From positions 1 to 11,219 of the forward strand of contig JACOVR010000006.1 of assembly GCA_016177245.1 (NCBI GenBank): a stretch of 11,219 nt of DNA, written 5' to 3'. Position numbers and translations under genes: made by a program. The first letter of the stretch is position 1. Every line of letters begins with the position of its first letter. Shown here in pieces: positions 5,619 through 10,097 of this stretch. The notes beneath the pieces are model-generated. The model was not told the origin of the DNA, ran no database searches, and saw only the letters and a program-made list of their open reading frames with translations. The DNA is from Candidatus Wildermuthbacteria bacterium. Lineage in GTDB: Bacteria > Patescibacteriota > Minisyncoccia > Minisyncoccales > UBA10102.

Positions 5619-5689
5619 CGGGGGCATCCTGATTCGAACAGGAATCGATGGTTTTGGAGACCATCATTCTACCATTGAACTATGCCCCC
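5619..5689 (-). tRNA. tRNA-Trp (CCA anticodon)
   Basis: Cloverleaf with acceptor GGGGGCA/TGCCCCC, a GTTC-type D stem, anticodon stem ATGGT/ACCAT with loop CTCCAAA (anticodon CCA), and T-arm loop TTCGAATC. Discriminator G. The 3' CCA is not encoded (the genome continues CTC), so a CCA-adding enzyme is needed. It starts 4 nt after the rpmG stop, the classical neighbourhood of trpT before secE-nusG in many bacteria, though secE is not here. Confidence 0.97.
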
Positions 5690-5693
5690 TATC

Positions 5694-5870
5694 CTATTTC
5701 TTTGTTTCTTTGTGCGGGGTGTGTTTTCTGCAGCGCTTGCAGAATTTTTTCAATGCCAACTTGCCCTCTCCCTCCTTTTTCTTTACCATTTTCGATTTGT
5801 GGGCGGAGTAGTTGACGGCCTTGCACACCGTGCACTGAAGTTTTGCGTATGATTTTCGTTTCGTTGCCAT
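5694..5870 (-). CDS. rpmG: 50S ribosomal protein L33
   Basis: 58 aa, read directly from the sequence. It begins MATKRKSYAKLQCTVC and ends HTPHKETKK. Two CxxC pairs (Cys 13/16 and Cys 44/47) make it the zinc-ribbon form of L33. It is highly basic. A small component of the large subunit near the E site. The ATG at 5870 follows the box GGTGAGCCGCAGCGAAC (shared with rplJ) and there is no SD. It lies between tRNA-Thr and tRNA-Trp and is probably co-transcribed with them. Confidence 0.93.
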   Translation of the reverse strand: MATKRKSYAKLQCTVCKAVNYSAHKSKMVKKKEGEGKLALKKFCKRCRKHTPHKETKK

Positions 5871-5888
5871 TGTTCGCTGCGGCTCACC

Positions 5889-5925
5889 GCTGATTTATGC
5901 TGATTATGAGCTGATTTACGCTGAT
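5889..5925. repeat. 16-bp direct repeat upstream of rpmG
   Basis: GCTGATTTATGCTGAT (5889-5904) and GCTGATTTACGCTGAT (5910-5925) differ at one position. A partial GCTGATTATGAGC overlaps the first. They fill the gap between tRNA-Thr and rpmG. Confidence 0.6.
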
Positions 5926-5930
5926 ATCCT

Positions 5931-6006
5931 TGGAGCCTGAGGGCGGGATTGAACCGCCGACCTCGTCTTTACCAAAGACGTGCTCTGCCAACTGAGCTAC
6001 CCAGGC
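5931..6006 (-). tRNA. tRNA-Thr (GGT anticodon), CCA encoded
   Basis: Acceptor GCCTGGG/CTCAGGC (one G-U), D arm GCTC/GAGC, anticodon stem CGTCT/AGACG with loop TTGGTAA (anticodon GGT), T stem GGCGG/CCGCC with TTCAATC. Discriminator T, then genome-encoded CCA (5933-5931), unlike the two other tRNAs in the window. Confidence 0.97.
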
Positions 6007-6008
6007 AT

Positions 6009-6100
6009 CAAATTACCCCGACCCCCGGCTTAAGAAACCTGCGGTTTCTTACGTCGGTCGCCTTAGGCGACCTCCTATTTTTCCACCACGGGATAATTTG
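6009..6100. repeat. Three-stem inverted-repeat element between tRNA-Thr and tRNA-Tyr
   Basis: Outer arms CAAATTACCCCG (6009-6020) and CGGGATAATTTG (6089-6100) pair with one mismatch. Inside are two perfect hairpins: AAGAAACC/GGTTTCTT (6032-6050, loop TGC) and GGTCGCC/GGCGACC (6056-6072, loop TTA). A cruciform-like non-coding element of about 92 nt, which could be a tRNA-processing spacer or a MITE/REP-type insertion. Confidence 0.65.
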
Positions 6101-6127
6101 CCATTTTCCCTATTATGGAAAATTGTG

Positions 6128-6209
6128 TGGGCGGTAGAGGACTCGAACCTCTGAAGCCCGAGGGCATTTGGTTTACAGCCAAACGTAATTGCCGCTATAC
6201 GAACCGCCC
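6128..6209 (-). tRNA. tRNA-Tyr (GTA anticodon)
   Basis: Acceptor GGGCGGT/ACCGCCC, anticodon stem TTTGG/CCAAA with loop CTGTAAA (anticodon GTA), a class II variable arm (GCCC-TC-GGGC), and T loop TTCGAGT. Discriminator A, CCA not encoded. A hairpin ATTTTCC/GGAAAAT follows on the minus strand (about 6103-6123). It starts 27 nt after the trmD stop. Confidence 0.97.
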
Positions 6210-6236
6210 ATCGTCGGTATCCTATCATAAAATCCT

Positions 6237-6932
6237 CTATTTGCAAATGACCCTGCCGTACTTCTGTTTCCATTCCTCTATTTTTTTTTGATTGCCAGAG
6301 AGGAGCACTTTGGGCACTTTCCAACCCTGAAAAATCTCCGGCCTTGTGTATTGGGGGTACTCGACGAATCCCTTTGATTTTTTATTGCGTTCTGGCAGAA
6401 ATTCTTTTTTGCCCACCACGCCCGGGATGAGCCGCGCCACTGCCTCAATCACTGCCATCGCAGCCACTTCGCCTCCCATAATAACGTAGTCCCCCATTGA
6501 AATCTCTTCGTCTGCAATGTACTTTGCGACCCTTTCATCGATTCCCTCGTATCTTCCGCAAATAAAGATAAGCTGGTTGAGCTTTGAATACTCGTATGCA
6601 TTTTTCTGCGTGAACTTCCTCCCTCTGGGAGTGAAAAGTATCGTTTTAGATTTTAGTTTTTTGAATTTTGAATTTGTTTCGTGCTTCGGATTTCGTGCTT
6701 CGGATTTCAAGGCGGTAATCGCTTTGTATATTGGTTCTATTTTCATCACCATGCCCAATCCCCCGCCAAAGGGCTTGTCGTCCACGGTTTTATGTTTATC
6801 TACTGCCCATTTTCGCAGATTATGCGATGCGATTTTGAGCAATTTTTGCTTTTGCGCGCGGGAAATAAGCGATTCTTTTGCGAATACTTCGATAAGCTCT
6901 GGAAATATTGTGATGACGTCGAATTTGATCAT
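6237..6932 (-). CDS. trmD: tRNA (guanine-N1)-methyltransferase
   Basis: 231 aa from ATG 6932 (MIKFDVITIFPE, the normal family start; an upstream start at 6950 lies in a hairpin and is unlikely). Motifs: DDKPFGGGLGMVMK (51-64), GRYEGIDERV (127-136), SMGDYVIMGGE (145-155), the SAM-binding trefoil knot, and YPQYTRPEIFQGWKVPKVL (192-210). It makes m1G37 in tRNAs and so prevents +1 frameshifting. Residues about 76-96 are atypical (SEARNPKHETNSKF) and encoded by a tandem repeat, an apparent in-frame insertion before the strand TILFTPRG. It follows the KH gene on one transcript; rimM is absent. Confidence 0.96.
   Translation of the reverse strand: MIKFDVITIFPELIEVFAKESLISRAQKQKLLKIASHNLRKWAVDKHKTVDDKPFGGGLGMVMKIEPIYKAITALKSEARNPKHETNSKFKKLKSKTILFTPRGRKFTQKNAYEYSKLNQLIFICGRYEGIDERVAKYIADEEISMGDYVIMGGEVAAMAVIEAVARLIPGVVGKKEFLPERNKKSKGFVEYPQYTRPEIFQGWKVPKVLLSGNQKKIEEWKQKYGRVICK
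6677..6704. repeat. Perfect 14-bp tandem repeat inside trmD
   Basis: TTTCGTGCTTCGGA occurs twice head to tail (6677-6690, 6691-6704), next to TTGAATTTTGAATTT (6661-6675). Because 14 is not a multiple of 3, the two copies are read in different frames (SEARNP and KHETNS). Confidence 0.8.
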
Positions 6933-6936
6933 AAAT

Positions 6937-6970
6937 GAAAACGGCGCCACTTCATCGTAGCACCGTTTTC
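6937..6970. terminator. 11-bp hairpin between KH gene and trmD
   Basis: On the minus strand GAAAACGGTGC (6970-6960) pairs with GCGCCGTTTTC (6947-6937) over 11 bp with one G-U and a 12-nt loop. It ends 4 nt before the trmD ATG. The 3' tail TTTTCATTTAT is weakly U-rich. An attenuator, partial terminator or translational control hairpin is possible. Confidence 0.55.
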
Positions 6971-6985
6971 AAGAGAACTAAAGCT

Positions 6986-7291
6986 CTAGATTTTGAGTTC
7001 CTCGATAGATTCTTTTTGTCGTGGGCCGCGGCCTCCTTCGGGCTCCTCGATTTTGAGGTTCACCCGAGCGTGGTTCTTCAAACCAGAGATTCTCACGATC
7101 GTTCGGATCGATCTGGCTGTAGAACCTTCCCGGCCGATGATCTGGCCCATGTCTTCAGGATGCACTTTCAGAGTGAGCAATACTCCCATTTCGTCTACCT
7201 TCCGATCGACTTTCACGTCGTCGGGGTGGTCAACGAGGGATTTTATTACATACTCGAGAAGTTCCTGATACGGAAGTTTTTCTTCTGCCAT
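6986..7291 (-). CDS. khpA: KH-domain RNA-binding protein (KhpA/YlqC family)
   Basis: 101 aa. After a short helical N-terminus (PYQELLEYVIKSLVDHPDDVKV), one KH domain carries the GxxG loop as IIGREG (51-56), followed by STARSIRTIVRISG. The C-terminal acidic and charged tail (EEPEGGRGPRQKESIEEL) is longer than in typical 75-80 aa homologues. KhpA binds RNA, often with KhpB, in the cytoplasm. The classical order rpsP-khpA-rimM-trmD is broken here: rpsP lies 3 kb upstream and rimM is missing. It has its own consensus promoter at 7362-7391. The SD is weak or absent. Confidence 0.93.
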   Translation of the reverse strand: MAEEKLPYQELLEYVIKSLVDHPDDVKVDRKVDEMGVLLTLKVHPEDMGQIIGREGSTARSIRTIVRISGLKNHARVNLKIEEPEGGRGPRQKESIEELKI

Positions 7292-7361
7292 ATTCTTTCG
7301 TGACTTACAACTTACAACCTACGACCTTTTCAGCGCATCGGCTGTTCGGTTATGTGAGTTT

Positions 7362-7391
7362 ATTGTAGTCCCCTTTCCAAAAAAATGTCAA
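7362..7391 (-). promoter_or_regulatory. Promoter for khpA-trmD-tRNA operon
   Basis: On the minus strand: TTGACA (7391-7386), 18-nt spacer rich in T, TACAAT (7367-7362). It gives a 5' UTR of about 60 nt containing GTTGTAAGTTGTAAG-type low-complexity repeats. The -35 sits directly after the hairpin at 7394-7411. Confidence 0.78.
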
Positions 7392-7393
7392 GC

Positions 7394-7411
7394 CCCCGTC
7401 GAATGACGGGG
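7394..7411 (-). terminator. Boundary hairpin upstream of the khpA promoter
   Basis: A perfect 7-bp stem CCCCGTC/GACGGGG with a 4-nt loop. On the minus strand seven T follow, but only 8-9 nt downstream, with TTGACA between. It probably ends the cassette-type transcript before the khpA promoter; termination efficiency is uncertain. Confidence 0.55.
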
Positions 7412-7413
7412 TC

Positions 7414-7511
7414 AAGCCCAGAAGTGCTCCCACAGGAAGCAGTCCGCCTTCGCTAACGCTACGGCGAGACAATGGAGAGAACTCGTTTCCTGCGAGAACG
7501 CTTCTGGGTTT
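7414..7511 (-). ncRNA. Large 3'-UTR hairpin B0 with embedded REP-like insert
   Basis: Outer arms AAGCCCAGAAG (7414-7424) and CTTCTGGGTTT (7501-7511) pair over 11 bp. A second stem CAGGAA/TTCCTG (7433-7438/7487-7492) lies inside. The apex holds CGCC...GGCG with CTTCGCTAACGCTACGG, which looks like a second class of dispersed palindrome. It occupies the B position of the A-B module downstream of the 7586-7933 gene. Confidence 0.6.
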
Positions 7512-7518
7512 GAATATG

Positions 7519-7557
7519 GGGTGGAAAGCAAGGGACTAGAACCCCTGCTTTCCACCC
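7519..7557 (-). ncRNA. 3'-UTR hairpin A0
   Basis: A perfect 12-bp stem GGGTGGAAAGCA (7519-7530) / TGCTTTCCACCC (7546-7557), extended by AGGG/CCCT inside. It directly follows an AACAACA linker after the stop-proximal hairpin, exactly as hairpin A1 does at 8178-8205. No T-run. Confidence 0.65.
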
Positions 7558-7565
7558 TGTTGTTT

Positions 7566-7585
7566 GCCCCCCATCGGGTCGGGGC
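7566..7585 (-). ncRNA. Stop-codon-abutting hairpin with ACCCGATGGG loop (copy 1)
   Basis: The stem GCCCC (7566-7570) / GGGGC (7581-7585) begins at the base next to the TAA stop. The loop and flank GACCCGATGG...AAACAACA match the element at 8217-8232 after the next gene upstream. Confidence 0.6.
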
Positions 7586-7933
7586 TTACTTGTCTAGGAA
7601 CAAGTCCACGGCCCGCTGTAATGCTTCTGGCGGGGGTTCCACGAAATCGCCCCCTTTTACCGCCTGCAGCAGAGCATCTGCCGCTTTGGCGTCGAGATCG
7701 GGAATTCGCCCCTTGTTTACATAATTCCGAGCGATGGCCCGGGTAATAGGTTCTTCCCACTTTTCTTTTTTGCCATCTATGAACGTGGCAAAAAAGAGAA
7801 ACCAGTGCCCCTGTCTGAAACGTAGATATTTTTTGACATAGTCCCCTTCCTGGTTTCCGCTCTGTTCAACCAGGAGGGACGCTCCTTTTCTTACGCTGTC
7901 CAGGATCCTCGAAACTCCATCATGACGACGCAT
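7586..7933 (-). CDS. Unknown 115-aa protein, cassette-type gene
   Basis: I do not recognise it. I choose ATG 7933 (MRRHDGVSRILDSVRKG) because GGAAAGGAAG lies 4 nt upstream. A longer in-frame reading to a TTG at 8098 would translate through two strong hairpins and lacks an SD. The protein is basic at the N-terminus. A middle segment has aromatic residues that may form a beta core (DYVKKYLRFRQGHWFLFFATFIDGKKEKWEEP). A helical C-terminus follows (DAKAADALLQAVKGGDF, then PEALQRAVDLFLDK). No membrane helix or signal peptide. Possibly a small RNA- or nucleoprotein-binding protein, but that is a guess. It is the last gene of the minus-strand cassette block. Confidence 0.7.
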   Translation of the reverse strand: MRRHDGVSRILDSVRKGASLLVEQSGNQEGDYVKKYLRFRQGHWFLFFATFIDGKKEKWEEPITRAIARNYVNKGRIPDLDAKAADALLQAVKGGDFVEPPPEALQRAVDLFLDK

Positions 7934-8004
7934 CGATCTTCCTTTCCCTGATACCTGCCACACAAACGGGTCAGGCGCTGGCCGCTTAGAGGGCGGAAGT
8001 TTCC

Positions 8005-8052
8005 TTCCGGGCACGGAATTCTCAATATCTTTTAAGAACTCTGTGCCGGGAA
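8005..8052 (-). promoter_or_regulatory. 5'-UTR hairpin of the 7586-7933 gene
   Basis: TTCCGGGCAC (8005-8014) pairs with GTGCCGGGAA (8043-8052) except for one internal mismatch, and the stem extends inward with GGAATTCT/AGAACTCT-type pairing. It lies about 70 nt before the SD-supported start. The box GTTCTTTGAAAAAA (8070-8057) precedes it, as at 10117 and 9214. Confidence 0.55.
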
Positions 8053-8074
8053 AGAATTTTTTCAAAGAACCACG

Positions 8075-8112
8075 CCCCGTACTAATTTTGTTTCGCAAAA
8101 TTTAGTATGGGG
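8075..8112 (-). ncRNA. Extra hairpin C between module 1 and the 7586 leader
   Basis: CCCC-TACTAA-TTTTG on one side pairs with CAAAA-TTAGTA-GGGG on the other, with one mismatch and one bulged A, around a small CGAAA loop. About 15 bp. It interrupts the spacing seen in the other module copies, so it may be an insertion. Confidence 0.55.
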
Positions 8113-8116
8113 TTTC

Positions 8117-8205
8117 CCACATTTCAGCCCACCATTCGACAAGCTCATGGCAAGCGGATGATAAGCTCAAATGTGGAGGACGAGTGTGACCCGACACACT
8201 CGTCC
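8117..8205 (-). ncRNA. Tandem hairpin module A1-B1
   Basis: Hairpin A1 is perfect over 11 bp: GGACGAGTGTG (8178-8188) / CACACTCGTCC (8195-8205). Hairpin B1 has arms CCACATTT (8117-8124) and AAATGTGG (8169-8176). Inside B1 a REP-like palindrome CCAT-TCGACAAGCTC-ATGG (8132-8150) is inserted. Order on the transcript is A then B, downstream of the 8241-8597 gene. B1 shares its arms and CAGCCCACCATTCGA with B2. Confidence 0.7.
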
Positions 8206-8216
8206 ATTGTTGTTCC

Positions 8217-8232
8217 GCCCATCGGGTTGGGC
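8217..8232 (-). ncRNA. Stop-proximal hairpin with ACCCGATGGG loop (copy 2)
   Basis: GCCC (8217-8220) / GGGC (8229-8232) encloses AACCCGAT. On the transcript it is followed by GGAACAACA and hairpin A1, matching the order after the 7586-7933 gene (7566-7585). It starts 8 nt after the TGA. Confidence 0.55.
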
Positions 8233-8240
8233 CTAAGGGT

Positions 8241-8597
8241 TCAGGTCGTCTCGTTTTGCTTATCCGGAGGATTCTTCCTCTCAAAGAAGAAAAACATCGG
8301 GAGAATAAACAGATGGAGCAATAGGACGACGGCCGGCACGATAAACAGCCCAATCGCGTGTTTTAGTAGCGGGTATCGGACTTCTTCCGTTATCACTTCG
8401 TCAAACCCCCTACCATCGCGCACGTAGCCGATGATCGTGATGCTGACAAGGGAAACCGAAAGCGTCACGATCAGCGCCAGTTGGAGGTCCTGGACCCAGG
8501 CTGCTGTCCAGAACGCAATTCTGGCGGCCGCTCCCATGAATATGGTGACCCAGAGCGCTATGACGCAAATCGCAAATTTCCTATCCCCAGAGTTCAT
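8241..8597 (-). CDS. Unknown 118-aa three-helix membrane protein
   Basis: The start ATG 8597 follows AAGGAGG at 5-nt spacing; the reading upstream to 8639 enters a hairpin and is unlikely. Three hydrophobic segments: FAICVIALWVTIFMGAAARI (about 8-27), LQLALIVTLSVSLVSITIIG (about 37-56), and a long one, HAIGLFIVPAVVLLLHLFIL (about 81-100, extending to FFFF). A polar loop (DGRGFDEVITEEVRYPLL) separates helices 2 and 3, and the tail is charged (ERKNPPDKQNETT). No family recognised. It belongs to the cassette block and could be the membrane partner of its neighbours, but nothing in the sequence proves that. Confidence 0.75.
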   Translation of the reverse strand: MNSGDRKFAICVIALWVTIFMGAAARIAFWTAAWVQDLQLALIVTLSVSLVSITIIGYVRDGRGFDEVITEEVRYPLLKHAIGLFIVPAVVLLLHLFILPMFFFFERKNPPDKQNETT

Positions 8598-8639
8598 GGC
8601 ATCCTCCTTGTTTTCGCGCTTGCTTGCTATGTCCTTCAT

Positions 8640-8690
8640 AGCAGCGAGCTACCCGCCAACAGTTATGCTGCTGGTGAGCATTTCGCCGCT
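8640..8690 (-). promoter_or_regulatory. 5'-UTR hairpin of the 8241-8597 gene
   Basis: On the transcript AGCGGCGA (8690-8683) pairs with TCGCTGCT (8647-8640), 8 bp with one G-U, and an inner stem CCAGCAG/CTGTTGG (8674-8668/8662-8656) follows. The base CAGAGCGGCGAA is shared with the 9427 leader hairpin (10009-10097) although the upper stems differ. Confidence 0.65.
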
Positions 8691-8700
8691 CTGGATGACT

Positions 8701-8736
8701 AGTACAATTTCCTAACAATTGTTTGACTATTGTACT
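8701..8736. promoter_or_regulatory. Nested palindrome, operator-like
   Basis: AGTACAAT (8701-8708) and ATTGTACT (8729-8736) are perfect inverted arms, and AACAATTGTT (8714-8723) is a perfect palindrome with the same centre (8718.5), each separated by 5 nt. It lies in the divergent gap between the 8241 (minus) and 8888 (plus) genes, where no clear minus-strand promoter was found. Probably a protein-binding site. Confidence 0.55.
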
Positions 8737-8793
8737 GATTATATTTTACAAGGTGCTATCCAACCTCTTAAACCCATCACATTTTTGTGTGTA

Positions 8794-8828
8794 CCACTTT
8801 TCTACGGCCGTAGGAAAGTGGTTATACT
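8794..8828 (+). promoter_or_regulatory. 28-bp palindrome overlapping a -10 for the 8888 gene
   Basis: CCACTTT-T-CTACGGCCGTAG-G-AAAGTGG (8794-8821) is symmetric except for one pair. TATACT follows at 8823-8828, and the position of its -35 falls inside the palindrome, which would suit a repressor site. A second promoter lies at 8851-8879. Confidence 0.5.
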
Positions 8829-8850
8829 TTGTGGTGAACTTGAGAGATTG

Positions 8851-8879
8851 TTGACATACACTTTTTGAAGATTTAGGAT
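8851..8879 (+). promoter_or_regulatory. Promoter of the coiled-coil gene at 8888
   Basis: TTGACA (8851-8856), 17-nt spacer, TAGGAT (8874-8879). The start of transcription would fall within a few nucleotides of ATG 8888, so the mRNA is probably leaderless. An AGGA lies 9 nt upstream of ATG, weak as an SD. Confidence 0.65.
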
Positions 8880-8887
8880 GAACATAT

Positions 8888-9175
8888 ATGGCGGAACAAA
8901 ACATCGAAAAACTTTTAGATAAGCAAACCAAGGTTATTTTGAATGCTGTTGATGAAAAGCTCTCAATGAACCGAGTGAGTATTCTTGCTGATGTTGACAG
9001 AAAGCTGCAGGCCATGGAACTTAGAATTGATCGAAAAATTGATAAGCTTACCACCACCCTAGACAAATTCTTAAAGCGCATGACCGACATGGAAGATGAA
9101 TTTACCCTCATGAAACAAGACATTAATCGTGTCAAGCAAGTGCTCAAAGCGAAACTCGGAGTTGATCTCGTCTAG
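8888..9175 (+). CDS. Small coiled-coil protein
   Basis: 95 aa, almost entirely alpha-helical heptads: LLDKQTKVILNAVDEKL, RKLQAMELRIDRKIDKLTTTLDKFL, then DMEDEFTLMKQDINRVKQVLK. No transmembrane segment or signal. Small coiled-coil proteins of this type are common as solitary genes in CPR genomes; a scaffold or antitoxin-like role is conceivable but unsupported. It is the only plus-strand gene of the 7.4-10.3 kb block. It has a plain intrinsic terminator and lacks an SD, unlike the three cassette genes around it, so it is probably an independent unit. Confidence 0.85.
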   Translation: MAEQNIEKLLDKQTKVILNAVDEKLSMNRVSILADVDRKLQAMELRIDRKIDKLTTTLDKFLKRMTDMEDEFTLMKQDINRVKQVLKAKLGVDLV

Positions 9176-9200
9176 CCGCCCCTCTCAAAAGGCGGTTTTT
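9176..9200 (+). terminator. Intrinsic terminator of the 8888 gene
   Basis: CCGCC (9176-9180) / GGCGG (9191-9195) with a 10-nt loop and TTTTT (9196-9200), starting directly after the TAG stop. Confidence 0.85.
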
Positions 9201-9219
9201 GTTTTTCAAGGAACTATCC

Positions 9220-9311
9220 CCACATTTCAGCCCACCATTCGATCTGCCGTAGGCAGACAACGATGAACTCAAATGTGGTGGGGAACGAGTGAAGCTCGAT
9301 ACTCGTTCCCC
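9220..9311 (-). ncRNA. Tandem hairpin module A2-B2
   Basis: Hairpin A2: GGGGAACGAGT (9280-9290) / ACTCGTTCCCC (9301-9311), perfect over 11 bp. Hairpin B2: CCACATTT (9220-9227) / AAATGTGG (9271-9278), with a small hairpin TCTGCC/GGCAGA at its apex where B1 has a REP-like insert. On the transcript B2 is followed by GGATA and GTTCCTTGAAAAAC. It lies 115-207 nt after the 9427 stop. Confidence 0.7.
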
Positions 9312-9340
9312 TATTCTTTTTCGGCCATTCGAGTTAAGAC

Positions 9341-9366
9341 CGGGCAGGTACAATGCCCCTGCCGGG
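9341..9366 (-). ncRNA. Hairpin after the 9427-9975 gene
   Basis: GGCAGG (9343-9348) / CCTGCC (9358-9363), extended by CG/GGG with a bulge. It takes the position that the ACCCGATGGG hairpins have after the two other genes, before module A2-B2. The rest of 9176-9426 holds only these structures and the terminator. Confidence 0.5.
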
Positions 9367-9426
9367 CTATCTATCGTACATTGCTACTCCTCATGTCTGG
9401 CCCCTTCGGCTGGGATTTCCAGATGG

Positions 9427-9975
9427 CTACCTGGCGCAGTCGGGCTGTCCTGAACAGAAAATATGGAACAGTTGCTTTGGCTGTTCTCGGATCTCGGGGT
9501 CCGGGTCGGGGAATCGCGCGTTGAAATCCTCTGAGAACGTGACCAGAACGCCAGTATATTGAAAGAGGTTGTCCCTTGCCCTTTGTTCGAGCAGGATTGG
9601 TCGGGTGAATACCGTTGCGTTCCGCAGGGCACTCTCCCATGGATCCTCGGTGTATATCTGGAAGGCGACGAGGTCTTTCCCCCAGACCCTTCCAATGATC
9701 GGCTGTCCGTTCCCTGCCCTCGCTTGCCAGAAGGCCTCTAGGAGTGCTGCGTTCAAAATTCTCTCGCGTGTCAATGCGCCGTAGTTTATTGCTGATTGGT
9801 GATCGCTTGCGGCCAGCTCGGTCTTTAACTCGGCGACGTCGCCTTGCGAGACCGCCAGCTCGGCCCGGAGGTCGGAGCGCTCATCGAGCGCCCAAACCGA
9901 GACCGCCCCCAGGGCGACCACGGCCACGACGAGCACGGCTAGAGCAAGCTTCAGTTGAACCCCGATGGTCTTCAT
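9427..9975 (-). CDS. Unknown 182-aa membrane-anchored or secreted protein
   Basis: The start ATG 9975 follows AAGGAG at 6-nt spacing. The N-terminus is a signal-anchor (KTIGVQLKLALAVLVVAVVALGAVSVWAL, 2-30). A short coiled coil follows (DERSDLRAELAVSQGDVAELKTELAASD, 31-58). The rest is a globular domain of about 120 aa outside the membrane (ALTRERILNAALLEAFWQARAG, GRVWGKDLVAFQIYTEDPW, NLFQYTGVLVTFSEDFNARFP), ending in two Cys (CSGQPDC) that may form a disulphide. No family recognised. It has a strong promoter, a 5' UTR of about 280 nt with module A3-B3 and a second long hairpin, and a 3' hairpin module. Confidence 0.78.
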   Translation of the reverse strand: MKTIGVQLKLALAVLVVAVVALGAVSVWALDERSDLRAELAVSQGDVAELKTELAASDHQSAINYGALTRERILNAALLEAFWQARAGNGQPIIGRVWGKDLVAFQIYTEDPWESALRNATVFTRPILLEQRARDNLFQYTGVLVTFSEDFNARFPDPDPEIREQPKQLFHIFCSGQPDCAR

Positions 9976-10008
9976 GGCTATCTCCTTCTTCACTCCGAAT
10001 CTACTCCG

Positions 10009-10097
10009 GAGCGGCGAGATGAACACTAATCCTCTTTGGATCTCTGTAACGAATCAAATCTTTGGGCCCAGATTAACTAATGTTCACTTCGCCGCTC
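10009..10097 (-). promoter_or_regulatory. Long 5'-UTR hairpin of the 9427 gene
   Basis: GAGCGGCGA (10009-10017) pairs with TCGCCGCTC (10089-10097), and the stem continues through GATGAACACTAA/TTAGTGTTCATC-type pairing with the opposite CTAATGTTCACT arm, one mismatch and a few G-U. The apex contains GGGCCC within AATCT/AGATT. In total about 25 bp. It ends about 20 nt before the SD. Confidence 0.65.

Noticed and set aside
7934..8098. N-terminal extension of the 7586 gene from a TTG at 8098
   Set aside because: It has no SD and would translate through the 8005-8052 hairpin; ATG 7933 has GGAAAGGAAG upstream. Not fully excluded.
8601..8602. Start of the 8241 gene at 8639
   Set aside because: The upstream codons lie at the foot of the leader hairpin without an SD; AAGGAGG at 8603-8609 points to ATG 8597.
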